Assembly (NCBI GenBank): GCA_026129905.1
Contig: JAHCHE010000003.1
Coordinates: forward strand, 248,001-312,000
From: Bryobacteraceae bacterium
GTDB taxonomy: Bacteria; Acidobacteriota; Terriglobia; Bryobacterales; Bryobacteraceae
Direction: 5' to 3'
Length of the DNA stretch: 64,000 nucleotides
The notes under the pieces were generated by a model. It searched no databases. It was not told where the DNA came from and worked only from the letters and a program-made list of their open reading frames with translations. The position numbers were made by a program, and so were the translations under genes. Below are positions 35,821 to 45,452 of this stretch, one piece after another; within the stretch, counting starts at the first letter, position 1, and each line of letters begins with the position of its first letter.

Positions 35821-36297
35821 TCACTTGGGTTCGCCGCTGAACGACTGGAGCGCCAGGTAGTTCAGGCCGAACCGGCGGATGTTGTCGAGTTGGCGGTCGA
35901 AGATGTCGTAGTGGCGTTCTTCATCGCTTACGAGACGCTCGAAAATCTGGCGCGACGCCGCGTCGGCGTTTTCGGCGCAGGCGATGGCCGCGCGGTTGTA
36001 GTCGCGGGCGCTCGATTCTTCCATCTGCGCCGCTTTTTGCAGGATCTTCTCGGGATCGGTGATGGTCTCCACCGGGCCCGCCGCAGCCATTGCGACGTCG
36101 CCCTTGAGGAAGAGAATCCTTTCGGCGAGATCCTCCACGTGCTTCATCTCTTCGATCGCGACCTTCTTGAACAGACTCGCCAGAAGACCGAAGCCCTGGT
36201 CGTCCAGATGGAAATGAAAGTACATGTACTGGTGTACCGCCTGAAGCTCATCCGCAACCGCGTTGTTGAGCCGATCGATGCTTGCGCTTTTGTCCAT
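35821..36297 (-). CDS. Bacterioferritin-like diiron protein
   Basis: 158 residues in a four-helix ferritin pattern. Iron ligands are visible in ADELQAVHQYMYF, AIEEMKHVEDLAERI, MEESSARDYNRAA and VSDEERHYDIFDRQL. It probably stores or detoxifies iron, and a redox role is possible. The start follows GAGGTAAAC. It sits 2 bp after the end of the thioesterase frame on the same strand and near the NifX-like gene, an iron-flavoured cluster. Confidence 0.85.
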   Translation of the reverse strand: MDKSASIDRLNNAVADELQAVHQYMYFHFHLDDQGFGLLASLFKKVAIEEMKHVEDLAERILFLKGDVAMAAAGPVETITDPEKILQKAAQMEESSARDYNRAAIACAENADAASRQIFERLVSDEERHYDIFDRQLDNIRRFGLNYLALQSFSGEPK

Positions 36298-36299
36298 GT

Positions 36300-36781
36300 T
36301 TACCTCGAAGTGTTTGGGAATCGCTCGTCCTGCGCGGGCGCGAGGAATACCGCCCAGGCGTGCGCCCTCTCGCGCCCTTCTCTGTCGACGATTTCGGCCT
36401 CCGCCCGGATTCTACGCTTTTTCCGCTCGACGATCCAGCCTCGAACCGTGAGGCCCTCGCCGGGGACGATGCGGCGGCGCAGACGGATCTCGAGGCGGCA
36501 GGTCACGGCGGGGCTGCCGCTGGAAGCGACGGCCTTTGACATCGCCTCATCGAGCACGGTCGAGACAATCCCGCCGTGGATGATGCCCTGGAACCTTCCC
36601 ACACGCTGGTCGGCGTCCACGCCGCCTCCGCCAATCCCTCGGCCCTTGCGCCGAACCGAAGTCGGAGGCCATGGGGGTGCTCGGCGCCGCAGGCGAAGCA
36701 GACCGTTTGCGGGCGGGGAGGAGAAGAAAGTTCGCCGCCGTTTACGCCCGCGGCTTCCGACGCTGGCTCCTGTCCGCGCAT
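36300..36781 (-). pseudogene. PaaI-type hotdog thioesterase, frameshifted
   Basis: The first frame (36781 to ~36596) gives the opening CFACGAEHPHGLRLRFG and AWTPTSVWEG. The second frame gives FQGIIHGGIVSTVLDEAM, the hotdog active-site helix, and runs to a good stop. Adding one T to the TT run at ~36593 joins them seamlessly as SVWEGFQGIIHGG. The gene is therefore either recently inactivated or whole and misread. Intact relatives hydrolyse acyl-CoA thioesters. Confidence 0.75.
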
Positions 36782-36788
36782 AAATGAG

Positions 36789-36803
36789 TGTAACTCACAC
36801 TTA
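36789..36803. promoter_or_regulatory. Short inverted repeat between thioesterase and trmO
   Basis: AGTGT and ACACT flank AACTC in the 41-bp divergent gap. A TATATT -10-like element follows at 36804-36812. This could be the shared promoter/operator for the two genes. Confidence 0.3.
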
Positions 36804-36822
36804 TATTACAATAGCGTCTGTG

Positions 36823-37419
36823 ATGCGTCAAATACGTGAGCCGCGGCCGGCGGTGCGGGACGAAGTCGACTCCCCGGCGGCCGGCGTCAGCCGCGGCCCC
36901 TTGGTCATCGAACCGATCGGCGTGATCCGCACGCCCTTCCCGGCCCCGGCCGGCGCTCCCATCCAGCCCAGCCGCGCCGGCGGTGCGCGTGGCCAGGCCC
37001 TGGTCTTCGAACGATTTCGCCAAGGCTTGCAGGACCTGGCCGGTTTCGAGCGCGTGTGGCTGATTCACTGGCTCCACCAGGCGCCGCCGCCGCGCTTGCT
37101 GGTCACTCCGTTCCTCGACGCGCAGCCGCGCGGGATCTTCGCGACGCGCGCCCCGGCGCGGCCCGCTCCGATCGGGATCTCGGCCGTCCGTCTGCTCGGG
37201 ATCGACGACGGCATCCTCGAACTTGCCGATGTCGACATCGTGGACGGCGCGCCGCTTCTGGATATTAAGCCGTACGTGCCAGAGTTCGACTGTTATCCGG
37301 GAACCAGGGCCGGCTGGTTCGATGAGTCCACGTCGGACCGCCGCGTGGCGGACCACCGTTTCGCCCGCCATAGCGGCGAAAGTCCGGACGACTGCATCAA
37401 CGGACCGCGAAAAACGTGA
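36823..37419 (+). CDS. trmO: TrmO/TsaA-type tRNA methyltransferase
   Basis: About 198 residues from ATG 36823; ATG 36784 would leave no room for a promoter from the divergent thioesterase. Family blocks are present: IEPIGVIRTPF, FERVWLIHWLHQ, ATRAPARPAPIGISAVRLL and LDIKPYVPEFD. TrmO uses SAM to N6-methylate the threonylcarbamoyl-A37 of certain tRNAs. The last 23 bp overlap the convergent GH30 gene. Confidence 0.88.
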   Translation: MRQIREPRPAVRDEVDSPAAGVSRGPLVIEPIGVIRTPFPAPAGAPIQPSRAGGARGQALVFERFRQGLQDLAGFERVWLIHWLHQAPPPRLLVTPFLDAQPRGIFATRAPARPAPIGISAVRLLGIDDGILELADVDIVDGAPLLDIKPYVPEFDCYPGTRAGWFDESTSDRRVADHRFARHSGESPDDCINGPRKT

Positions 37420-38896
37420 TCGCCGCCTGGGCCGGAACCACGCATTCAATTCCGCCGTCCCGGACGGGGAACGCTCCAAGCGAATCGTAGCGTTTCCGGA
37501 AGCCGCTGATGTAGCCTTCGAACGCCTCAGCCCGCGTTCCTCCGATCCGGACGCGCGCCTGCCGGCTCCCGCGTTCGCCCATGTTGTAGATCACGAACGC
37601 ATCGGGATGCCGGCTGCCGTTGCCTGCGAAGGCGATCAGTTGAACGTTCGGGTCCGATGACGAGACGTGCGCCACCGCCGTGCCGGGCTGTCCCGGGCGC
37701 GAAAGCTGCTTCAGCAGATAGTAACCGGGCTCAACCGTATACCCGCCTTTGCCGTCCGCCCAGAATGCCGTCCCTGGGTTCGGGTCGCCGCCCGTCCAGT
37801 CGTCGGTTTGGATAAAGGCCCACGGGATGAGGGCGTTCACTTTGGCATCGTAGATGTTCTGGCGAACCATTTCGACGAAGGTCGTGTCCATTTTGCCGAA
37901 AGACATCGACGTCGTCCACGCCCGCAAATCCGGCCGGACGAGCCGCAGCGTATCGATGCCGAGACTGTTCGTGTACTGCCGCCCGAGTCCGAATCCGTGG
38001 CTGGTGAGCAGGCCCAGGTTCTTCATCGCCGCCGGATCTTTGTAGAGAAACCAGGCGTACCATCGGCCGAACGCTTCCCAATTCGACGTCTCGCCCGGCG
38101 TGAGCCCCACATCCTGCAATCCCGCGCGGTCCATCATCGGCCGCATGAACCGGAGGAAATCCACCACCTGGCTCGACGGCCACCAGAGGTTGTAGTCGTG
38201 GCCGGCCTCGCCAGCGCTCTTGCCGTCCACGGGCCAGCGGTTCCAGCACTCGCCCTCGTTGTGCAGCGAGACATATTTCACCGGGAATTTTTCCTCGTCG
38301 CGGAGGTACTTGACCCAGGAGATCATGTATTCAGCGACCTCTTCTTTCTTCCTCGGGTCCAGGTCGCGGCCGCGAAGAAAACGCTGTTCGGTGGTCCAGG
38401 CCGGCGGGCCGTAGAGCGTGGTGATGATCTGCAGATCCGCACCGCGGGCCCTCGTCCGCTTCAGGCCCTCGCGAACGAAGTATCGCATCCACCGGGTCGT
38501 CGTCTGGTGGTCGAACCGCGACATATCGAGAACGCGGGGATCGTCGTTGTCGTTGCCCGACTCGGTCATGCCTTCGTGGAACGGGTCGAGAAACATCTTG
38601 ACGATGGCCGGCTTCAGGCCGTCGGGACCGAACGTCATTTCCAGGATTTGCTGACGCTTCTCTTCCGAAAGCGTGCTGAAGCCGCCGTATTCCTGAGGTC
38701 GTTTGTGATAGTCGCGCGTCTGCGCGGCCTCGACGTAGTTGACGCCGAAGCCCTCCCAGTCCTGAAGGGTCTGTGCAAAATCGACCTCCGCCTGAACCGG
38801 CGCCGCGCGCGGTTGCGCGTAAGCGGGCGCCGCCGGCAGACACAAGGCCAGGGCGGCAAGATTCCATCGGACAGCAGTGTTGAATTCACACATCAT
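37397..38896 (-). CDS. Secreted glycoside hydrolase, GH30-like
   Basis: About 499 residues from ATG 38896, which gives a signal peptide (LAALALCLPAAPAYAQ); the frame opens further upstream. GH30 features are WEGFGVNYVEA near the N-terminus, YVSLHNEGECW with the acid/base Glu, and the typical C-terminal beta-sandwich ending ITFFAVR. GH30 enzymes cleave xylan, beta-1,6-glucan, glucosylceramide or galactan; the substrate here is open. The 3' end overlaps trmO by 23 bp. Confidence 0.8.
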   Translation of the reverse strand: MMCEFNTAVRWNLAALALCLPAAPAYAQPRAAPVQAEVDFAQTLQDWEGFGVNYVEAAQTRDYHKRPQEYGGFSTLSEEKRQQILEMTFGPDGLKPAIVKMFLDPFHEGMTESGNDNDDPRVLDMSRFDHQTTTRWMRYFVREGLKRTRARGADLQIITTLYGPPAWTTEQRFLRGRDLDPRKKEEVAEYMISWVKYLRDEEKFPVKYVSLHNEGECWNRWPVDGKSAGEAGHDYNLWWPSSQVVDFLRFMRPMMDRAGLQDVGLTPGETSNWEAFGRWYAWFLYKDPAAMKNLGLLTSHGFGLGRQYTNSLGIDTLRLVRPDLRAWTTSMSFGKMDTTFVEMVRQNIYDAKVNALIPWAFIQTDDWTGGDPNPGTAFWADGKGGYTVEPGYYLLKQLSRPGQPGTAVAHVSSSDPNVQLIAFAGNGSRHPDAFVIYNMGERGSRQARVRIGGTRAEAFEGYISGFRKRYDSLGAFPVRDGGIECVVPAQAAITFFAVR

Positions 38897-39068
38897 GACC
38901 CGTATCTTCCATTTCGAGGACTTCGAGAAACGTTTACAGACTATATTCGCCTCCGTCGGCCCGTCAACCCCAGCCGCGGTTTCCACCTCTTTCCCGGACT
39001 GCCATCATGGGATCTGCCGGCGGCGGCCTTCACCACGCTCCGTCCGGCCCGTTGCAGGAACATTCAGG

Positions 39069-40437
39069 ATGAAACTGGCCGCGATTCCGGCATTGGTTCT
39101 GGCGGGGTTGGCTGCAGCCTGCCTTCTCCGCGCGCATCTCGGCGGCAGGCTGCCGGTGATGGAGGCTCCCATCGTCATCGCCGCCGCGTTCAACGTCTAC
39201 TTCTATTCCGGTTATCTGGCCGCCCTCCTGTTCGGCGCGGCGCCGGGGAAACGGCTGGCCGCGGCGCTGGGCGTTCCGGCGGTTGTTTTCCTGGCGCTCG
39301 TGGTGGTGGACCTGTTCTCCGGGCCGCCGTCGGGCGGCTGGATCAATCTCCGGTTGCGCTTCCGCGACTTCTGGGCGCTACCCGGCGTACCGGTCTACTC
39401 GCTGCTGTCGAAAACGGCCGGCGCCGCGAAGATGCGCGCGCCGCTCGGCCAGATGCGCGCGATGAACATCGACGTCGACCTGCTGGCCGCGATCGCCCGG
39501 CCCGACGGCGGCCCTCGTGGCCGCCGCCCGGTTCGACGCGGGGCAGAAGACGGTCTCCGGAATCGTGCGTCTTACGGGCGAGGGGGACCCGATTGAGGAC
39601 GGCGCGCCGCGGCGCTTCCCTTACTTCCTCCTCGCCACGCCGCAACCGGACCGAACGCTGCTCGTAAGTTGGGCCGAACCGTACGCCACGCTGGTGATGA
39701 CGGTGGATCGGGACGGCGGGACGTCCATCGAACGCTTCGACGACCTGGCCACAAAGATCGTGGGGGTCGGGCCGCCCGGAGGCTATCTGCGCGACCGCGC
39801 CGGAGGGCTGTTGCGGCTCGGCCAATTCGTGGTGGGCGGCTATCCCGGCCAGGAGACGCACCTTGTCCGGCTCCTGCCCGGCGGCCTCCGCGACGAGAGC
39901 TTCCCGATGCCGGAACGCCGGGAGGGCGCCCGGCAGTTCCATCCACTGCCGTCCGGCGGCTTCCTGCTCCAATTCGGGCCGGACGCGGAGGCGCCCATCG
40001 AGGAATACGACGCGGAGGGCCGCCTGCTGCGCGCCCTCGATAAGATCGGCAAGGTGACCGCCGTCAGCGTCCGGTCCGACGGCGTCATCTTCGCCGCAAC
40101 CGACAATACCGTCTTTCAGATCGGCCGGTTCGGAACGCCGGAGGAAGCTTTTCCGGTCAACGGTCCGATGGATGCGATCCACGCCGAGCCGGACGGCGCC
40201 GTCGTGACCGTCCGTCGAGGTCTTCGCCCGCTCATCGAGAAGTATCGCTCGGACGGCGAGCCCGATGCCCGCTTCAACGATTCTCTCCGCAGCCTTGCCG
40301 CCGAAGGCGACGCGCTGCGCGTGCTGGCGCGGCTCGACTCCGGAGACCTGGTTGTCGTGGCCCGTCGCCCGGGACAGGGTTCGAGGCTGTACTGGATCGC
40401 TCCGGACGGGCGGTTGCTCCGGCAGCGCGACTACTGA
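39069..40437 (+). pseudogene. Membrane-anchored beta-propeller-like protein, frameshifted
   Basis: From ATG 39069 the frame encodes two or three membrane helices (LAAIPALVLAGLAAACLL, ALGVPAVVFLALVVVDLF) and a soluble part up to DVDLLAAIARPDGG at ~39505. A second frame continues VAAARFDAGQKTVSGIV to the stop at 40437 with propeller-type repeats. Removing one C from the CCC at ~39507 fuses them as RPDGGLVAAARFD, the usual rhythm of such repeats. The restored product is ~456 residues. Either a true frameshift or an indel error. Function unknown. Confidence 0.7.
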
Positions 40438-40523
40438 ACTTGCTCGTACCGCTGCGCCTGTCCGCACGTCTCCCGGACGGCGTTGAGATTCCCTACATTT
40501 TAAGAGAAAAAGGTGCGCAATAC

Positions 40524-40532
40524 TGCTATAAT
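40524..40532 (+). promoter_or_regulatory. Extended -10 promoter for the haem-kinase operon
   Basis: TGCTATAAT, a perfect TATAAT with TGn in front, lies 43 bp before the first gene of the operon. No good -35 is present, as usual for extended -10 promoters. This suggests sigma-70 type and not sigma-54 expression of the operon itself. Confidence 0.55.
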
Positions 40533-40574
40533 CGATTAACAGTACGCATCCGTGCGGATAGTGAGGAAATCGCC

Positions 40575-41903
40575 ATGGTGAAGGGCAAGGTCCTGGTGAT
40601 CGATGGGGACGAGGCGGTCTGCTGCCTGTTGAAGCGGTGGCTCGAGCCGGAGGGTTGCCAGGTCGGCATCGCCACCACCGCGGCCGAGGCGCTGGATGCC
40701 TTCGAGAAGCAGCGCTGGGATCTGGCGATCGTCGAACTTCGCATGCCCGATATGGACGGTCTCGAATTCCAAAGCCGGGTGGTCGAGAACGACCCCGAGG
40801 TCCCCGTCATCATCACCACGGCCGCGCCCAGCGTAGAGACCGCGATCCGGGCCCTCAAACGGGGCGCCTACGACTATATCGTCAAGCCGCTCGAACAGGC
40901 CGGGCTGGTGCAACTGGCCGGACGCGCGCTGGAACACACCCGCGGCCGGCGTGAGGCCCGGCTCCGCGAAAATCTTCGCCAGGCTTCGCCGGAAGCCGCG
41001 CTCGTGGGGCAGAGTCCGGCGATGAAAAAGGTGATCGAGATGGTGGACATGGTCGCGCCCACCAATGCCAGCGTGCTCATCACGGGCGAAAGCGGCACGG
41101 GACGCGAGATGATCGCGCGCGCGATCCACGCTGGAAGTCCGCGGAGCGCCATGCCCATGGTCGTGACGCACTGCGGCGCTCTTACCGGGTCGCTGCTGGA
41201 ACGCGAACTCTTCGGACAGGAGCAAGGCACGTTTCCCGAGGAGCAGTTCCGGCGGCGCGGCAAGTTCGAAATCGCCGACGGCGGCACGGTTTTCCTGGAC
41301 GAGGTCGGCGAGATCGAACCCAAAGCCCAATCGGACCTGCTGCGCGTGTTGCAGGAGCGGGAGATCGTCCGGGTCGGCGGCGCCAAGCCGGTTCGAGTCG
41401 ATTTCCGATGCATCGCCGCCACCAACCGAAATCTCGAGCAGGCGGTGCGCCAGGGCGCCTTCCGCTCCCAGCTCTACTATCGGCTGAACACTTTCTCCAT
41501 CGAGGTCCCTCCGTTGCGGGAACGGCGCGAGGACATTCCCCTGCTGGTGTCCCATTTTCTGAACAAATACTCCCGCCTGCTGAATCGCCCGACGTCGAAG
41601 ATCTCCAAACGCGCCATGGACCTGCTGCTGGCATACTCCTGGCCCGGCAATGTGCGCGAACTGGAGAACGCAATCGAGCGCGCGCTGCTGATTCGCGCCG
41701 ACGGAAGCGTCCAGCCGGAGGATTTTCCCTTCCAACTCTCCAACGCGGCCACGGACAACTCGCTTTCTCTGCTCGAGGTGGAGCGGCGCCATATCGAGCG
41801 AGTCGTCCGCGAGTCCAACTGGAACCTCTCGAAATCGGCGCGGATGCTGCGGATCGATCGTACGACGCTCTACAACAAACTGAAGCGCTATGGTTTACGG
41901 TAG
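40575..41903 (+). CDS. NtrC-family regulator with degenerate receiver and ATPase sites
   Basis: 442 residues from ATG 40575. Receiver (~5-120), AAA+ domain (~140-370) and Fis-type HTH (SKSARMLRIDRTTLYNKLKRY). Key positions are altered: the phospho-Asp is Glu54 (AIVELRMP), the acidic pair is DG, the Walker A lysine is Arg177 (GESGTGRE), and the sigma-54 contact loop GAFTGA is GTFPEE (218-223). Walker B (GGTVFLDE) and DNA binding are intact. It probably cannot hydrolyse ATP or drive sigma-54, so it may act as a DNA-bound competitor or hetero-oligomer partner of the normal regulator encoded three genes later. Confidence 0.85.
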   Translation: MVKGKVLVIDGDEAVCCLLKRWLEPEGCQVGIATTAAEALDAFEKQRWDLAIVELRMPDMDGLEFQSRVVENDPEVPVIITTAAPSVETAIRALKRGAYDYIVKPLEQAGLVQLAGRALEHTRGRREARLRENLRQASPEAALVGQSPAMKKVIEMVDMVAPTNASVLITGESGTGREMIARAIHAGSPRSAMPMVVTHCGALTGSLLERELFGQEQGTFPEEQFRRRGKFEIADGGTVFLDEVGEIEPKAQSDLLRVLQEREIVRVGGAKPVRVDFRCIAATNRNLEQAVRQGAFRSQLYYRLNTFSIEVPPLRERREDIPLLVSHFLNKYSRLLNRPTSKISKRAMDLLLAYSWPGNVRELENAIERALLIRADGSVQPEDFPFQLSNAATDNSLSLLEVERRHIERVVRESNWNLSKSARMLRIDRTTLYNKLKRYGLR

Positions 41904-41933
41904 ACAGCGGAGGAGCGGGAGCATCGACCCCCT

Positions 41934-43553
41934 ATGAGCCTTGTGACAAAACTCATGGCCGCGCTCATCGTCGTGGTCGTGGTGGTGGCTGTCATCTCCG
42001 GCGTTTACACCTACAAGGCGGAAGAGAAACAGTTGCTCAAACTGGTGGCGATGGGCGCGGATCAGCTCTCGCGCGGGCTCACCAGTTCCACCTGGCACGG
42101 CATGCTCGCCGACCGCCGCCAGGATGTGTACCAGGTCATGGAAACCGTCGCGCTCCAGCACGGCATCGACCGCATCCGGATGTTCAATCGCGATGGCTTG
42201 ATCACCTTTTCCACCCGGGAGGCGGAAGCGAATACCAGGGTCTCGACGCGGCACGAGACTTGCGCCATGTGCCACGTCGGCGGCGAGGTTCCGCTCGACC
42301 GCGTCGCGCTCAGCTCGCGCTTGCGCGTCATGGAACGGTCGGAAGGCGGACGCAGCCTGGCCATCGCCACGCCAATCTACAACGAGCCTTCTTGCAGCGA
42401 AGCCTCTTGTCACGCGCACCCGGCCACCACCAAGGTGCTGGGGGTGGTGGAAATCGACCTCGATCTTGCGGCGGCGGATGCGGAACTGGCAACCATCCAG
42501 GGCAGGGTCCTGTTCCGCGTGATTGTCGAGGCCGCGCTCATCTGCCTCCTGGTGTACTTCTTTGTCCGCCGTTTTATCAGTAAGCCGATTCAGCAACTTA
42601 TCGCCGGCACGCAGGCGGTCGGCCAGATGGACTTCGCCGAGCCGGTCCCCGTGCCCCCCAACAGCGGCGAGGTTTCGGAGCTGGCCAAGAGTTTCAACGT
42701 CATGCGCGAGCGCCTCAGCGCCGCCCAGAACGAGATCAACGAGTTCACCCAACGCTTGGAAACCAAGGTCGAGGCGCGAACCAGGGAACTGAAGCTCGCC
42801 TACGAGAAGCTGCAGCAGAGCGACCGCCTGGCCTCGCTCGGCCAGCTCTCCGCCAGCGTCGCCCACGAGATCAACAACCCTATCGCCGGCGTGCTGAACC
42901 TGGCGATGCTGATGCAGCGCGTGATGAAGGACGACGGCGTCCCGCCCGGCCGCGTCGCCGATTTTCGCCGCTACCTTTCGCAGGTGATCATCGAAACATC
43001 TCGGGTGGGGCGCATCGTTAGCGATTTGCTGTCGTTCTCGCGGCGCTCCAAGCCCCAGCGCGCCGAGTCCGACCTGAACGAGATCATTCGCGCCACCCTC
43101 TCTCTGGCGAGCCACAAGCTCAAGCTCTCCAACGTCGCCGTCGATCTCGACCTTGCCGGCGGGCTCCCGGCGGTGCTGTGCGACCGCTCGCAAATCCAGC
43201 AGGTGGCGCTTAACCTCGTGATGAACGCAGCCGAAGCGATGCAGGGCGTCAAGGACGGGGTTCTCGAAATCGCCAGCGGCGCGGCGAGCGAGGGAGTCGT
43301 CTTCTTCCGCGTCAGCGACAACGGCGAAGGCATACCCCCGGAGAGCCTGCCCCGCATCTTCGATCCGTTCTTTACCACAAAGGCGGAAGGGAAAGGCGTG
43401 GGCCTGGGCCTCGCCGTGAGTTACGGCATCGTCCAGGCGCACGGAGGCGATATTGAAGCGAAGAACGCCGCCTCGGGCGGCGCCTGCTTCACGGTAACCC
43501 TGCCCGTCAAAGGAGCGCCGCTCGCCGAAGAGCCCCAGGCGCGGGTGGCATGA
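41934..43553 (+). CDS. Membrane histidine kinase with two c-type haem motifs
   Basis: 539 residues. TM1 (~7-27), a periplasmic sensor domain (~28-190) with CAMCH (110-114, CxxCH) and CSEASCH (154-160, CX4CH), TM2 (~192-212), HAMP, coiled coil, HisKA with H311 ([10 protein letters not shown]), and HATPase with [17 protein letters not shown] and [12 protein letters not shown]. The two motifs should attach haem c covalently, so it likely senses redox state, oxygen or another small ligand in the periplasm. It lies 30 bp after the first regulator gene and overlaps the protease gene by 4 bp. Confidence 0.88.
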   Translation: MSLVTKLMAALIVVVVVVAVISGVYTYKAEEKQLLKLVAMGADQLSRGLTSSTWHGMLADRRQDVYQVMETVALQHGIDRIRMFNRDGLITFSTREAEANTRVSTRHETCAMCHVGGEVPLDRVALSSRLRVMERSEGGRSLAIATPIYNEPSCSEASCHAHPATTKVLGVVEIDLDLAAADAELATIQGRVLFRVIVEAALICLLVYFFVRRFISKPIQQLIAGTQAVGQMDFAEPVPVPPNSGEVSELAKSFNVMRERLSAAQNEINEFTQRLETKVEARTRELKLAYEKLQQSDRLASLGQLSASVAHEINNPIAGVLNLAMLMQRVMKDDGVPPGRVADFRRYLSQVIIETSRVGRIVSDLLSFSRRSKPQRAESDLNEIIRATLSLASHKLKLSNVAVDLDLAGGLPAVLCDRSQIQQVALNLVMNAAEAMQGVKDGVLEIASGAASEGVVFFRVSDNGEGIPPESLPRIFDPFFTTKAEGKGVGLGLAVSYGIVQAHGGDIEAKNAASGGACFTVTLPVKGAPLAEEPQARVA

Positions 43554-44076
43554 TCGTCCTTGGCCTGGCGGCCATGGACAACCTCGAAGAAGATCTCCTG
43601 GCCGCGATGCGCGAGGCGCTCGAAGACAACTTCCCCGGCCGGGTGGCCTCGCCCCCGCCGATCGGCTCGCCCGACGCCTACGATCCGTCGCGCCGGCAGC
43701 ACAATGCTCCCTTGGTGCTGAAGCGCCTGCTGACGCTGTTCCCGCCGGGCGTGGACAAGATCGTCGCCGTCACCGCCTGCGACCTGTTCATTCCGATGTT
43801 GAGCTTCGTCTATGGGCAGGCGCAGCTCGACGGCCGCGTGGCGGCGGTTTCCGTGGCGCGGCTGCGGCCGGAGTTCTACGGGCTCGCTCCCCACCCCCCG
43901 TTGCTGCTGACTCGCGCCCGCAAGGAGGCGGTTCATGAAACCGGGCATTTGTTTGGATTGGTACACTGCATGACGAATACCTGCGCGATGTCGCTTTCAA
44001 CGAATATCCACCAGATCGACTTGAAGCGGGATGTGCTTTGTCCGGCGTGCCGGGCCCGCGTTTGGGAGAGGGTCCG

Positions 44077-44080
<4 letters not shown>
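43550..44080 (+). CDS. Archaemetzincin (peptidase M54)
   Basis: 176 residues, no signal peptide. The full archaemetzincin signature is present: HETGHLFGLVHC (129-140), C145-A-M and the CPAC pair (164-167), which bind one catalytic and one structural zinc. The catalytic Glu is E130. Archaemetzincins are poorly characterised proteases with restricted specificity. Its start overlaps the kinase stop and its stop overlaps the next regulator start (4 bp each), so it is a fixed part of this signalling operon. Confidence 0.9.
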
Positions 44081-45432
<1,352 letters not shown>

Positions 45433-45452
45433 GCCTCGCGGCCCCGGGATGG

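Noticed and set aside
37667-39667. 666-codon plus-strand frame
   Set aside because: Antisense to GH30 and out of frame with the propeller gene.
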